DNA from: JACCVL01 sp963704295
GTDB lineage: Bacteria; Actinomycetota; Actinomycetes; Propionibacteriales; Nocardioidaceae
Assembly: GCA_963704295.1 (NCBI GenBank)
Contig: OY969884.1
Span: 2,046,001-2,110,000, forward strand
DNA length: 64,000 bases
Direction of reading: 5' to 3'
Every line of letters starts with the position of its first letter. Position 1 is the first letter of the stretch. Below, one piece after another: positions 56,494 to 64,000 of this stretch. Made by a program: the position numbers and the translations under genes. Below the pieces are notes generated by a model. It was not told where the DNA came from and did no database searches. It saw only the letters and a program-made list of their open reading frames with translations.

Positions 56494-56512
56494 CCGCTGT
56501 CCGGGTCGCGCC

Positions 56513-56518
56513 TAGCCT
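56513..56518 (+). promoter_or_regulatory. -10 element for leaderless DUF255 gene
   Basis: TAGCCT, seven nt before GTG 56526, no Shine-Dalgarno. Confidence 0.6.
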
Positions 56519-56525
56519 GGCCGCT

Positions 56526-58581
56526 GTGAACCGTCTGGCGGAGGCGACCAGCCCGTACCTGCTGCAGCACGCCGACAATCCGGTCGACTGGTGGCCGTGG
56601 GGGGAGGAGGCGCTGGCGGAGGCGGCGCGCCGAGACGTCCCGGTGCTGCTCAGCGTCGGGTACGCGGCGTGTCACTGGTGCCACGTGATGGCGCACGAGT
56701 CGTTCGAGGACGACGCCACCGCCGGCTACCTGAACGAGCACTTCGTCTGCGTGAAGGTGGACCGCGAGGAGCGTCCCGACGTGGACGCCGTCTACATGGC
56801 GGCCACCCAGGCGATGACCGGGCAGGGCGGTTGGCCGATGACCTGCGCGCTGACTCCGCAGGGTGAGCCGTTCTTCGCCGGCACGTACTTCCCGCCCGAG
56901 CCGCGGCATCAGATGCCGTCGTTCCGGCAGGTGCTCGAAGCGGTCGTCGCCGCATGGCGGGACCGGCGGGAGCAGGTGTCCAGGGTCGGTGCCGAGGTGG
57001 TCGGCCGGCTGCGGAGCGTGGCTGCCGCGGTGCCCGGACCGGCGCTTGGGCCGGCCGAGCTGGACGCCGCGGTGCACGCCCTGGCGGCGGAGCACGACGG
57101 CCGTGAGGGCGGCTTCGGCGGCGCGCCGAAGTTCCCGCCCGCGATGGCCTGCGAGTTCCTGCTCCGGCAGGCCGCCCGGACCGGCTCGGCCGAATCGCTG
57201 GCGATGGTGTCGTCGACGCTGACCGGGATGGCGCGCGGCGGCCTCTACGACCAGGTCGGCGGCGGGTTCGCCCGGTACAGCGTGGACGCGCGCTGGGTGG
57301 TCCCGCACTTCGAGAAGATGCTCTACGACAACGCGCTCCTGCTCCGGGTCTACCTGCACTGGTGGCGGCAGACGGGGGAACCCCTGGCCGAGCGGGTGGC
57401 CCGGGAGACGGCCGACTTCTTGCTGCGGGACCTGCGGACACCGCAGGGCGGGTTCGCGTCGTCGCTGGACGCCGACACCGGCGGGGTCGAAGGCGCCACC
57501 TACGTATGGACGCCGCAGCAGCTGACCGAGGTGCTCGGGGCTGCCGACGGGGCCTGGGCGGCCGACCTGCTCGGCGTGACCGGGACCGGGACCTTCGAGC
57601 ACGGGACGTCGGTGCTTCAGCTGCGCGCCGACCCGGACGACCCGGAGCGGTGGGCCGACGTCCGCGGACGGCTGGCAGCGGCCCGGGCGACCCGCGAGCA
57701 GCCGGGCCGGGACGACAAGGTGGTCGCTGCCTGGAACGGGCTCGCCCTGACGGCGCTCGCCGAGGCCGGAGTGCTGCTCGAGGAGCCCGGCTACGTGGCC
57801 GCGGCGGTGGCCGCCGGCGAGCTGCTGCGCGGCGTGCACCAAGACGATGGCGGCCGGCTGCTGCGGACGTCTCGCGACGGGTCGCCGGGTCAGAACCTCG
57901 GCGTCCTGGACGACCACGGCTGCGTGGCCGAGGGCTACCTCGCGCTGCTGGGGGCCACCGGCGACGCCAGCTGGCTGCGGAGCGCCGAGCGGCTGCTGGA
58001 CCGCACGCTGGACGCGTTCGGCGACGGCGCCGGCGGTTTCCACGACACCGCCGACGACGCCGACCCGCTGGTGGTCCGACCGCGTGATGTGTCCGACAAC
58101 GTCACCCCGGCGGGGACGTCGTCGGTCGCGGCCGCGCTGGTGGCGTCGGCCGCCGTGACCGGGTCCGACCGGCACCGGACGGCCGCCGAGCAGGCCGTCG
58201 CCTCGGCCGCGGGGCTGGCCCGCCAAGCGCCGCGCTTCGCCGGGTGGACCCTTGCCGTCGCCGAGGCGCTGCTGGCCGGGCCGGTGCAGGTCGCGGTCGT
58301 CGGCGGCTCCGACGACCCGGCCCGTGCCGCTACTGCATCGGGCGGCGCTCTCGCTGCCGTCGCCCGGCGCCGTGGTGGTCGCGGCCGAGCCGTCGAGTCG
58401 AGGTGGCGAGACCGAGGTCCCGCTGCTGGCCGCCCGGGGGCTGGTGGACGGCCGGCCGGCGGCGTACCTGTGCCGGGGTTTCGTGTGCGAGCGGCCGGTG
58501 ACCGACGCGGCCGAGCTGGCCCGCCTCGCCGGCGGCGGCGAGGACGCCCCAGCTTCGTCCGCGCCGGTGTCGAACCCCTGA
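56526..58581 (+). pseudogene. DUF255 thioredoxin-fold/(alpha/alpha)6 protein (YyaL-like), frameshift near the 3' end
   Basis: Family of N-terminal thioredoxin domain (DUF255, 'SVGYAACHWCHVMAHESFEDDATA', active-site CHWC near residue 53) fused to an (alpha/alpha)6 barrel resembling N-acylglucosamine 2-epimerase. Characteristic stretches: 'DREERPDVDAVYMAATQAMTGQGGWPM', 'GGFGGAPKFPPA', 'VVPHFEKMLYDNALLLRVY', 'VVAAWNGLALTALAEAG'. At about 58320-58332 one extra base shifts the frame; the conserved end 'LHRAALSLPSPGAVVVAAEP', 'PAAYLCRGFVCERPVT' continues to the stop at 58581. About 90% of the protein is intact. Rv1084 orthologue; molecular role unknown. Confidence 0.85.
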
Positions 58582-58596
58582 CGGAGGGGAGTGCTC

Positions 58597-60282
58597 GTGA
58601 CCGGCTCATTCGAGGACCTGGTCGGCTCCCGCGGTGCTGCGCTGTGGCGGCTGGCCTGGCTGCTGACCGGGCAGGACGAGCGAGCCGAGGAGCTCGTCGA
58701 GGTCGCGTTGGCCCGGGTGTGGCCGCGCTGGGGTGGGCTGGACCGCGACGGTGAGAGTCCGGAGGCGGCCGCTCGACGAGAGCTCGTGGCCGAGTACGTC
58801 CGCGCCGCCCGGCCGCCCGGTCGTCCCTGGACGGGGTGGGTCCGGTGGTCGCGGTCCTCGTCCGATGGAAGCGGCGCCGACTCGGCCGTGGCGACGCCAC
58901 CGCCTGCCGTGGACGTCCTCAGCCCGGGTGCCGGCTCGGGACCTGGCTCGGAGCCGGACGACCGGCGGGCCGCGCTGCTCCGCGGGCTCGGGTTGCTCGA
59001 CCCGGAGCAGCGGGCGGCGCTTGCGCTGGCCCGGTCCGGCGACCTGTCCCGCTGGGACGCCGCCGACGCGCTGGGAGTCGGGTCCGACCGGTTCGACCTG
59101 CTCGAGCGGGACGCGGAGTCGCGGCTCCGGTCCGTCGACGCCCGGGCCGCCGAGCTGCTGCCGGTGCTGCCCGAGGTGGTGCCACCGCCCCCGTACGACG
59201 TGACGAGGGCGGGGCGGGCCCGTGACCGGGCGCGAGGCGATCGTCGTCGGGGGCGGAGGAGGACCGTCGCCGTGATCGGCGTCGTGGCCGCGCTGGTCGG
59301 CGTCCCGGTTCTGCTGTCCCAGACCGCGGACCCCGATGACGCTGCCGGCGACGACGCGGGGCTCGCCGTCGCCGACAGCCTCGTCGACCCGCTGCCGATA
59401 CCGGATCGGTGCGCCGAGCTGCCGGACGAACCACCCGCTCCCGACATCGCCTATGACGCGGACGGGGCCGAGGCGGTGTGGATGCGGTTCTGTCCGGCGC
59501 CGGACGTGAGCGGTGACCTGGACGCGATCGACTTCGCGCCGGACGTCACCATCGTGACGCTGGATCTCGACCAGCTGGTGGACCGCTGGACGGCGGCTCC
59601 TCCCGGACCGTTGTCGTGTGGTTACCAGGCCTTCACGGGTCAGGGGACCATCCGCGCTCAGTTCGGCACCCTCGACGGGGCGTTGCACGTCGTCGACCTG
59701 CGGGTGGGGACGTGCGGGACGGTCAGCGTCGACGGAGTGGAGCTGTCCCTGGAGGGCCGCACGGCGTTCGCCGAGGCGGTGGCGGTGCTCGGAACCGAGC
59801 TGCTCGGGCAGGTGGACGCGGCCGGTGGCGCGGTGGCCGAGCCCACGTTCTGCCCGTCCCGGATCGAGGAGGTGGCCGGCTTCAGCCGGACCACGGTCCG
59901 CGACCTGCCACAGGTCCGCGGCCTGCCGCTCCCGTTGGCCGCGGCCGGGGCGCTGATCTGCCGGTACCCGCCCAGCCAGGAGCCGGGACCACAGGACCCC
60001 GAGACGCGCTTCCTGAACCGGGAGGACGCCGAGCTGCTCCGGGCTGCCTTCCTGGCCCGCCCCGCCTTGGTGTCACCGTGCCCGCAGGCGGAGGCCGGCA
60101 CCCGGTACGCCGTCGTGGTCACCGACGTGACCAGCTCGCGTCGGACGTTCACGGTCGACATGGGCAACTGCGCCGCCGTCCGGGGGCCGGCGTCCGCGTC
60201 CGGCGCGGCCGGCCCGTGGCTGACCGAACTCCTGGGGGAGGGCGTGGATCGCACCGGGTTCGGGCGGCGGTTGAACCAGTGA
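58597..60282 (+). CDS. SigE-like ECF sigma domain fused to a membrane helix and extracytoplasmic domain
   Basis: 561 residues. Residues ~3-75 ('SFEDLVGSRGAALWRLAWLLTGQDERAEELVEVALARVWPRW') align with region 2 of the actinobacterial SigE-type ECF sigma family; ~120-175 ('LLRGLGLLDPEQRAALALARSGDLSRWDAADALGVGSDRFDLLERDAESRLR') has the region 4 helix-turn-helix layout. The usual AEDLVQ is AEELVE. A basic stretch and one transmembrane helix (~222-238, 'TVAVIGVVAALVGVPVLL') follow, then ~320 residues with at least seven Cys, probably outside the membrane. Start GTG 58597 (GGAGGGG seven nt upstream) is preferred to GTG 58591. It could be a tethered or degenerate sigma-like regulator. Confidence 0.65.
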   Translation: MTGSFEDLVGSRGAALWRLAWLLTGQDERAEELVEVALARVWPRWGGLDRDGESPEAAARRELVAEYVRAARPPGRPWTGWVRWSRSSSDGSGADSAVATPPPAVDVLSPGAGSGPGSEPDDRRAALLRGLGLLDPEQRAALALARSGDLSRWDAADALGVGSDRFDLLERDAESRLRSVDARAAELLPVLPEVVPPPPYDVTRAGRARDRARGDRRRGRRRTVAVIGVVAALVGVPVLLSQTADPDDAAGDDAGLAVADSLVDPLPIPDRCAELPDEPPAPDIAYDADGAEAVWMRFCPAPDVSGDLDAIDFAPDVTIVTLDLDQLVDRWTAAPPGPLSCGYQAFTGQGTIRAQFGTLDGALHVVDLRVGTCGTVSVDGVELSLEGRTAFAEAVAVLGTELLGQVDAAGGAVAEPTFCPSRIEEVAGFSRTTVRDLPQVRGLPLPLAAAGALICRYPPSQEPGPQDPETRFLNREDAELLRAAFLARPALVSPCPQAEAGTRYAVVVTDVTSSRRTFTVDMGNCAAVRGPASASGAAGPWLTELLGEGVDRTGFGRRLNQ

Positions 60283-60308
60283 TGTAATCATGTAATCTCA
60301 CTTACATG
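60282..60308 (+). promoter_or_regulatory. Operator-like repeats over a leaderless promoter
   Basis: ATGTAATC occurs twice in tandem (60282-60297). The second copy is part of a perfect inverted repeat CATGTAA-N6-TTACATG (60289-60308). TAATCT (60293-60298) is a -10 box seven nt before ATG 60306, so the dyad covers the -10 box, start site and start codon. Confidence 0.65.
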
Positions 60309-60821
60309 ACAAGCACAGAGAGCATCCGGGGCTGGTTGGCCGGCCGGCTCCCCACCGACTGGTTCGCGGCGGACCCGACCGTCACCGTGGACCGCGACGA
60401 GATTCTCGTGGTCGGTCGACTCACCCCGCCCGAGACCACTGCGGACGCGTCGGGTGCCGAGCGGACCGCGGCCGAGCACGGCCGGATCAAGGCCTTTCGC
60501 GAGGACACCCGCGAGCAGCGCATGGCGATCGCCCGCGAGCTGGAGCACCGCACCGGACGCAAGGTGGCCTGGGGCGCCGAGTGCGGTGACACCAGCACGG
60601 TCTTCACCTCGCTGGCCGCCCCCGTGATGACCCGGCTCCGGCAACCGGAGCGGCTGGTGCTGGACACGCTGGTCGAGTCCGGGGTGGCCCGGTCCCGCGC
60701 CGACGCCGTCGGCTGGTGTGTCCGGCTGGTGCAGCGCAATGCCGAGGAGTGGCTCGGCGAGCTGCGTTCGGCGATGGAGCGCGTCCAGGAGGTCCGGGCG
60801 CAGGGTCCGGACCAGCCCTGA
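60306..60821 (+). CDS. Conserved hypothetical protein with RHH-like C-terminus
   Basis: 171 residues. The N-terminal half ('RGWLAGRLPTDWFAADPTVTVDRDEILVVGRL', 'IKAFREDTREQRMAIARELEHRTGRKVAWGAE') has no domain I can name. The C-terminal ~60 residues ('VMTRLRQPERLVLDTLVESGVARSRADAVGWCVRLVQRNAEEWLGELR') resemble a ribbon-helix-helix or metallo-regulator-like helical unit ('LV.SGVARSRADAV'). With the dyad over its start, autoregulation is plausible. Leaderless ATG 60306, 23 bp after the sigma-like gene, from which it may also be read. Confidence 0.65.
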   Translation: MTSTESIRGWLAGRLPTDWFAADPTVTVDRDEILVVGRLTPPETTADASGAERTAAEHGRIKAFREDTREQRMAIARELEHRTGRKVAWGAECGDTSTVFTSLAAPVMTRLRQPERLVLDTLVESGVARSRADAVGWCVRLVQRNAEEWLGELRSAMERVQEVRAQGPDQP

Positions 60822-60837
60822 CCCGACCCCGGACGCC

Positions 60838-61010
60838 GGGACGTCATGCGTACGGGGTGTATCGGCGGCGCGTTGTCTGACGTCTCGCGGCGGCGGGACG
60901 TCATACGTACGGAGGTGGATTGACGGCGCGTTGTCTGACGTCTCGCGGACGAACGGCGGGACGTCATGCGTACGGGGGTGTATCGGCGGCGCGTTGTATG
61001 ACGCAGCGGG
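60838..61010. repeat. Three tandem ~60-bp repeats
   Basis: Units at 60838-60894 (57 bp), 60895-60957 (63 bp) and 60958-~61010, each starting GGGACGTCATRCGTACGG and containing GGCGCGTTGT. The first two also carry TGACGTCTCGCGG. Short palindromes GACGTC and CGTACG recur in each unit. The block lies between convergent genes. Confidence 0.85.
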
Positions 61011-61012
61011 GG

Positions 61013-61696
61013 TCAGCGCAGCGAGTACGACGCGATCGAGATGCCGATGTAGTGCAGCGCGAACGCCGCGACCGTGAGCGAGTGGAACACCTCGTGGAAG
61101 CCGAACCACTGCGGCAGCGGATCGGGGCGCTGCAGGCCGTAGACCAGACCGCCCAGGGAGTACAACGCCCCGCCGAGAATCATCAGCGTCAACACCGCTG
61201 GGGCCGCCGAGGCTGCGAAGTCTTCGAACCAGAACGCCGCCGCCCAGCCGAGTGCGATGTACACCGGGACGAACAGCCAGCGCGGGCCGCCCGCCCAGCA
61301 GACCTTGAACACCACGCCCAGCAGCGCACCCGCCCACACCACGCTCAGCAGCAGCCGGGCGCTGTTGTCGTCGAGCAGCAGCAGTGCGAACGGGGTGTAG
61401 GTCCCGGCGATGAGCAGGAAGATGCTGGCGTGGTCGAAGCGCTGCAGCATGCTTCGGGTCCGGCGACCCCAGGCGCGGGTGTGGTAGATCGCACTGACCG
61501 AGAACAGCAGGACCGACGAGCCGACGAAGACCGCTGCCCCCAACCGCGGAGCGCCGTCCGGCGACAGCGCAACCAGGACGATCCCGGCGGCGAGCGACAG
61601 CGGCACCGTGCCGAGGTGCAGCCAGCCGCGGAGCCGAGGCTTCATCTCCTCGACGAGGACCTCGACGCCCTCGCGCAACCGTTCCGCCTGCGTCAC
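61013..61696 (-). CDS. Hemolysin III / PAQR-family membrane protein
   Basis: 227 residues, about seven transmembrane helices. PAQR/HlyIII signatures: 'FSVSAIYHTRAWGRRTRSMLQRFDHASIFLLIAGTYTPFALL' (S...H / D.....G metal ligands) and the C-terminal 'GFHEVFHSLTVAAFALHYIGI' (H..FH). The conserved Ser/His/Asp/His set suggests a zinc-dependent membrane hydrolase. Rv1085c position, next to a short-chain prenyl transferase. GTG 61696 is seven nt after TACTCT (leaderless); 25 in-frame codons upstream are excluded. Confidence 0.9.
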   Translation of the reverse strand: MTQAERLREGVEVLVEEMKPRLRGWLHLGTVPLSLAAGIVLVALSPDGAPRLGAAVFVGSSVLLFSVSAIYHTRAWGRRTRSMLQRFDHASIFLLIAGTYTPFALLLLDDNSARLLLSVVWAGALLGVVFKVCWAGGPRWLFVPVYIALGWAAAFWFEDFAASAAPAVLTLMILGGALYSLGGLVYGLQRPDPLPQWFGFHEVFHSLTVAAFALHYIGISIASYSLR

Positions 61697-61703
61697 GTCA
61701 GCC

Positions 61704-61709
61704 AGAGTA
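61704..61709 (-). promoter_or_regulatory. -10 element for leaderless hemolysin III gene
   Basis: TACTCT on the minus strand, seven nt before GTG 61696. Confidence 0.6.
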
Positions 61710-61787
61710 GGGGGCGGCGGGGGAGGGGCGCACCGGGCGCGATCCGCGTCGTCCGCGTCGGAGCCGGGCACGCGCGGGTGCGCGGTC

Positions 61788-61793
61788 TATCCT
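61788..61793 (+). promoter_or_regulatory. -10 element of the prenyl transferase gene
   Basis: TATCCT about 34 nt before the start; the leader carries an AAGGGA Shine-Dalgarno. Confidence 0.5.
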
Positions 61794-61827
61794 GAGCTGA
61801 CCCCACGAGCGCCGAAGGGACCCGGTG

Positions 61828-62634
61828 ATGGCGGCCAGCACCGTGCCACGGACCGTGCGACGGACCGTGCGGCGCGCCGTCCGCGACGCCGTCTACTCCG
61901 CCTACGAACGGCGGCTGGCCCGGCGTCTCGACCCGAGCCAGTCCCCCCACCACGTCGGCGTCATGATCGACGGCAACCGCCGCTGGGCGAAGGCCCTCGG
62001 CGGAGCCTCCGCCGACGGACACCGGGCCGGCGCCGACCGGCTGCTGGAGTTCCTCGGCTGGTGCGACGACGCGGGCGTGCAGATCGTCACCGTCTACCTG
62101 CTGTCCACCGACAACCTGCAGCGGCCCGACGACGAGCTCAAGCCGCTGATCGAGATCATCGAGGGGCTGGCCGAGAGCATCGGCGGCACGGGTCGCTGGC
62201 GGGTGCACCCGATCGGCGCGCTCGACCTGCTGCCCGCCTCCACCGCGAGGCGGCTCAAGGAGGTCGGCGAGGCGACCCGGGGCATCCAGGGGACGACGGT
62301 CAACCTCGCCGTCGGGTACGGCGGTCGCCGTGAGCTCACCGACGCGGTCCGGGGGCTGCTGCAGCAGCAGGCGGCCAAGGGGACGTCGATCGAGGAGCTG
62401 GCCGAGGTGCTCGACGTCGAGCACATCGCCGAACACCTCTACACCGCCGGCCAGCCGGACCCCGATCTGGTCATCCGGACCTCCGGCGAGCAGCGGCTGT
62501 CCGGGTTCCTGCTCTGGCAGAGCGCGCACAGCGAGTTCTTCTTCTGCGACGCGCTGTGGCCGGACTTCCGCCGAATCGACCTGCTCCGCGCGCTCCGTTC
62601 GTACGCCGCCCGCGAGCGCCGGTTCGGCGCCTGA
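61828..62634 (+). CDS. uppS: cis-Prenyl transferase (UppS family, probable Z,E-farnesyl diphosphate synthase)
   Basis: 268 residues. 'VGVMIDGNRRWAKALGG' (catalytic Asp, phosphate-binding Asn-Arg-Arg), 'VTVYLLSTDNLQRP', 'VNLAVGYGGRRELTDAV' and 'DLVIRTSGEQRLSGFLLWQSAHSEFFFCDALWPDF' are the conserved regions of Z-prenyl diphosphate synthases. Linkage to a hemolysin III gene matches Rv1086, which makes the short-chain Z,E-farnesyl diphosphate rather than decaprenyl diphosphate; chain length here is inferred from that synteny. Product feeds lipid-carrier synthesis for the envelope. ATG 61828; GTG 61825 just before it is also possible. Confidence 0.88.
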   Translation: MAASTVPRTVRRTVRRAVRDAVYSAYERRLARRLDPSQSPHHVGVMIDGNRRWAKALGGASADGHRAGADRLLEFLGWCDDAGVQIVTVYLLSTDNLQRPDDELKPLIEIIEGLAESIGGTGRWRVHPIGALDLLPASTARRLKEVGEATRGIQGTTVNLAVGYGGRRELTDAVRGLLQQQAAKGTSIEELAEVLDVEHIAEHLYTAGQPDPDLVIRTSGEQRLSGFLLWQSAHSEFFFCDALWPDFRRIDLLRALRSYAARERRFGA

Positions 62635-62635
62635 G

Positions 62636-62668
62636 GCCCGACACCGCGGATTCCCCGCGCGGTCGGGC
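62636..62668 (+). terminator. Hairpin between the prenyl transferase gene and phoH
   Basis: GCCCGAC (62636-62642) pairs with GTCGGGC (62662-62668); a second short CCGCG/CGCGG stem lies within the loop. No T tract follows. Confidence 0.5.
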
Positions 62669-62852
62669 GTGTCGCCGGATGGCCGACGGCTGACGGTCGT
62701 AGCGTCGACACCGACGCCGGCGCGCACGCCGCGCGTCACGGGAGGCCCGCCAGTGTCAGGTCGCACCCCGGGCCGAGTGGCCCGCTCCCGGTCCCTGTCG
62801 ATCCAGTGGACCAGGCGCCGGGTGCGCGTGCGGTCCTCTAAGGGGTTGCACC

Positions 62853-64000
62853 GTGGTTGCTGAGCCCGCCGCCCGCACCGCCTCGCCCGCACCGTCGTCT
62901 CGGACCTACGTCCTGGACACCAGCGTGCTGCTCGCCGACCCGTCGGCGCTGACCCGCTTCGAGGAGCACGAAGTGGTGCTGCCCGTCGTGGTGGTCTCCG
63001 AGCTGGAGGGCAAGCGGCACCACCCGGAGCTGGGATACTTCGCCCGCTCGGCGCTGCGCATGCTGGACGAGCTCCGTGTGCTGCACGGCCGGCTGGACGC
63101 TCCGCTGCCGCTGGGAGCAGCCGGCGGCACGCTGCGGGTCGAGCTGAACCACACCGACGCCCAGGTCCTGCCGGCCGGCTTCCGGCTCGGTGACAACGAC
63201 TCCCGGATCCTCGCCGTCGCCAAGAACCTCGCCGCCGAGGGTCGAGACGTGACGCTGGTTTCGAAGGACCTGCCGATGCGGGTGAAGGCGTCGGCGGTGG
63301 GACTGGCTGCTGAGGAGTACCGCGCCGAGCTCGCGCCCGAATCGGGGTGGACCGGCATGGCCGAGGTCGAGATCGCCGGCCAGCTCGTGGACGCCCTGTA
63401 CGACGAGGGCGCGGTCGACCTGGACGAGGCCCGGGACCTGCCCTGCCACACCGGTCTCGTCCTGCTGTCCGAGCGCGGCAGCGCGCTCGGCCGGGTGGGG
63501 CCGGACAAGCGGGTGCGCCTGGTGCGGGGGGACCGGGACGTGTTCGGTATCCGTGGTCGGTCCGCTGAGCAACGCATCGCGCTCGACCTGCTGCTCGACC
63601 CCGACATCGGAATCGTCTCGATGGGTGGCCGCGCGGGCACCGGGAAGTCGGCGCTCGCGTTGTGCGCCGGGCTCGAGGCGGTGATGGAACGTCGGCAGCA
63701 CAAGAAGGTCGTGGTGTTCCGTCCGCTGTTCGCCGTCGGAGGTCAGGAGCTCGGCTACCTGCCGGGCAGCGAGTCGGAGAAGATGGCGCCCTGGGCACAG
63801 GCGGTCTTCGACACGCTCGGTGCGGTCACCCATGGTGACGTCGTCGACGAACTGCTGGACCGCGGCATGCTCGAGGTACTTCCGTTGACGCACATCCGCG
63901 GCCGCTCCTTGCACGACGCGTTCGTCATCGTGGACGAGGCGCAGAGCCTCGAGCGCAACGTGCTGCTGACCGTGCTGTCACGGATCGGTGCCAACTCGAA
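62853..64000 (+). CDS. PhoH2-type PIN-PhoH ATPase, 5' part
   Basis: The frame is open from GTG 62853 to the window edge (382 codons), so the 3' end is missing. N-terminal PIN domain: 'RTYVLDTSVLLADPSALTRFEEHEVVLPVVVVSELEG' with the acidic RNase residues, 'RLGDNDSRILAVAKNL', 'VTLVSKDLPMRVKA'. The PhoH domain follows with Walker A 'GIVSMGGRAGTGKSALALCAG' (about residue 253) and Walker B 'DAFVIVDEAQSLERN' (about 355). PIN-PhoH fusions (Rv1095 in M. tuberculosis) are RNA helicase/ribonucleases. Shine-Dalgarno AAGGGG eight nt upstream. Confidence 0.92.
   Translation, partial: MVAEPAARTASPAPSSRTYVLDTSVLLADPSALTRFEEHEVVLPVVVVSELEGKRHHPELGYFARSALRMLDELRVLHGRLDAPLPLGAAGGTLRVELNHTDAQVLPAGFRLGDNDSRILAVAKNLAAEGRDVTLVSKDLPMRVKASAVGLAAEEYRAELAPESGWTGMAEVEIAGQLVDALYDEGAVDLDEARDLPCHTGLVLLSERGSALGRVGPDKRVRLVRGDRDVFGIRGRSAEQRIALDLLLDPDIGIVSMGGRAGTGKSALALCAGLEAVMERRQHKKVVVFRPLFAVGGQELGYLPGSESEKMAPWAQAVFDTLGAVTHGDVVDELLDRGMLEVLPLTHIRGRSLHDAFVIVDEAQSLERNVLLTVLSRIGANS

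Noticed and set aside
60838..61010. CRISPR array
   Set aside because: Only three units, with no unique spacers between them and no cas genes nearby.
62636..62852. c-di-AMP (ydaO) riboswitch before phoH
   Set aside because: The 217-bp leader contains a terminator-like hairpin but none of the conserved ydaO core I looked for.

Overview
The window is high-G+C DNA from an actinobacterium. It carries mycothiol enzymes (mca, a DinB-type thiol transferase), GTG starts in roughly half the genes, TANNNT -10 boxes placed 6-7 nt before start codons (leaderless mRNAs), and gene order shared with Mycobacterium tuberculosis: mfd, mazG, eno, ftsB-like, DUF501, ppx (Rv1020-Rv1026) and SGNH hydrolase, cbs, metB, greA, DUF4307, mca, small membrane protein, DUF255 protein, hemolysin III, short prenyl transferase (Rv1075c-Rv1086), then phoH2. 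It is not a mycobacterium. A Frankiales/Geodermatophilales-like lineage is a guess.

Layout. (1) 1-14.9 kb: a surface-polysaccharide locus with five sulfotransferase genes (the first truncated by the window edge), a Wzy/O-antigen-ligase-like membrane protein, a flippase, a GT4 glycosyltransferase, a phosphotransferase-like protein, two paralogous Tat-exported glycosidase-like proteins, a Wzz/BY-kinase-like chain-length protein with a degenerate Walker A, and a CysQ-type phosphatase that can destroy PAP, the sulfotransferase by-product. Together they look like a pathway for a sulfated exopolysaccharide. (2) 15-30.7 kb: a secreted purple-acid-phosphatase-like protein, then a housekeeping run (mfd, SurA-like lipoprotein, mazG, VOC protein, eno, ftsB-like, DUF501, ppx, family-5 uracil-DNA glycosylase, CFA-type methyltransferase), an unusual tRNA with a UAA anticodon but a short variable loop, a Bax-inhibitor-1 protein, a DUF4287 protein and an SGNH hydrolase. 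(3) 30.8-33.1 kb: cbs, a GlsB/YeaQ protein and an SRPBCC protein.

(4) 33.1-41.9 kb: an accessory block, visibly less G+C-rich, between cbs and metB, which are near neighbours in M. tuberculosis. It holds a methyltransferase, DinB protein, flavodoxin, P-loop kinase, beta-lactamase-like hydrolase with a TPR-like tail, YCII protein, DUF2243 membrane protein, a TetR regulator divergent from a CPFG glutaredoxin-like protein across a 23-bp palindrome, a lipoprotein, and at least three gene relics. A 43-bp inverted repeat (34.5/40.05 kb) and a 66-bp direct repeat of the msrA 3' end (39.35/41.96 kb) mark past rearrangements.

(5) 41.95-64 kb: msrA, metB, a GlmL/MutL-type ATPase, AI-2E permease, DHA2-type MFS exporter, PhoD phosphatase, ilvA, thioredoxin, greA, DUF4307, mca, two secreted proteins, a small membrane protein, a DUF255 thioredoxin-fold protein, a membrane-spanning SigE-like fusion, a small protein with an operator-like start region, a ~60-bp tandem repeat, hemolysin III, a prenyl transferase and the 5' part of phoH2. 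Six genes between 43 and 58.4 kb carry seven single-base frameshifts, whereas the conserved genes of the first 33 kb have none that I saw. They are either genuine decay or sequence errors and need checking against reads.
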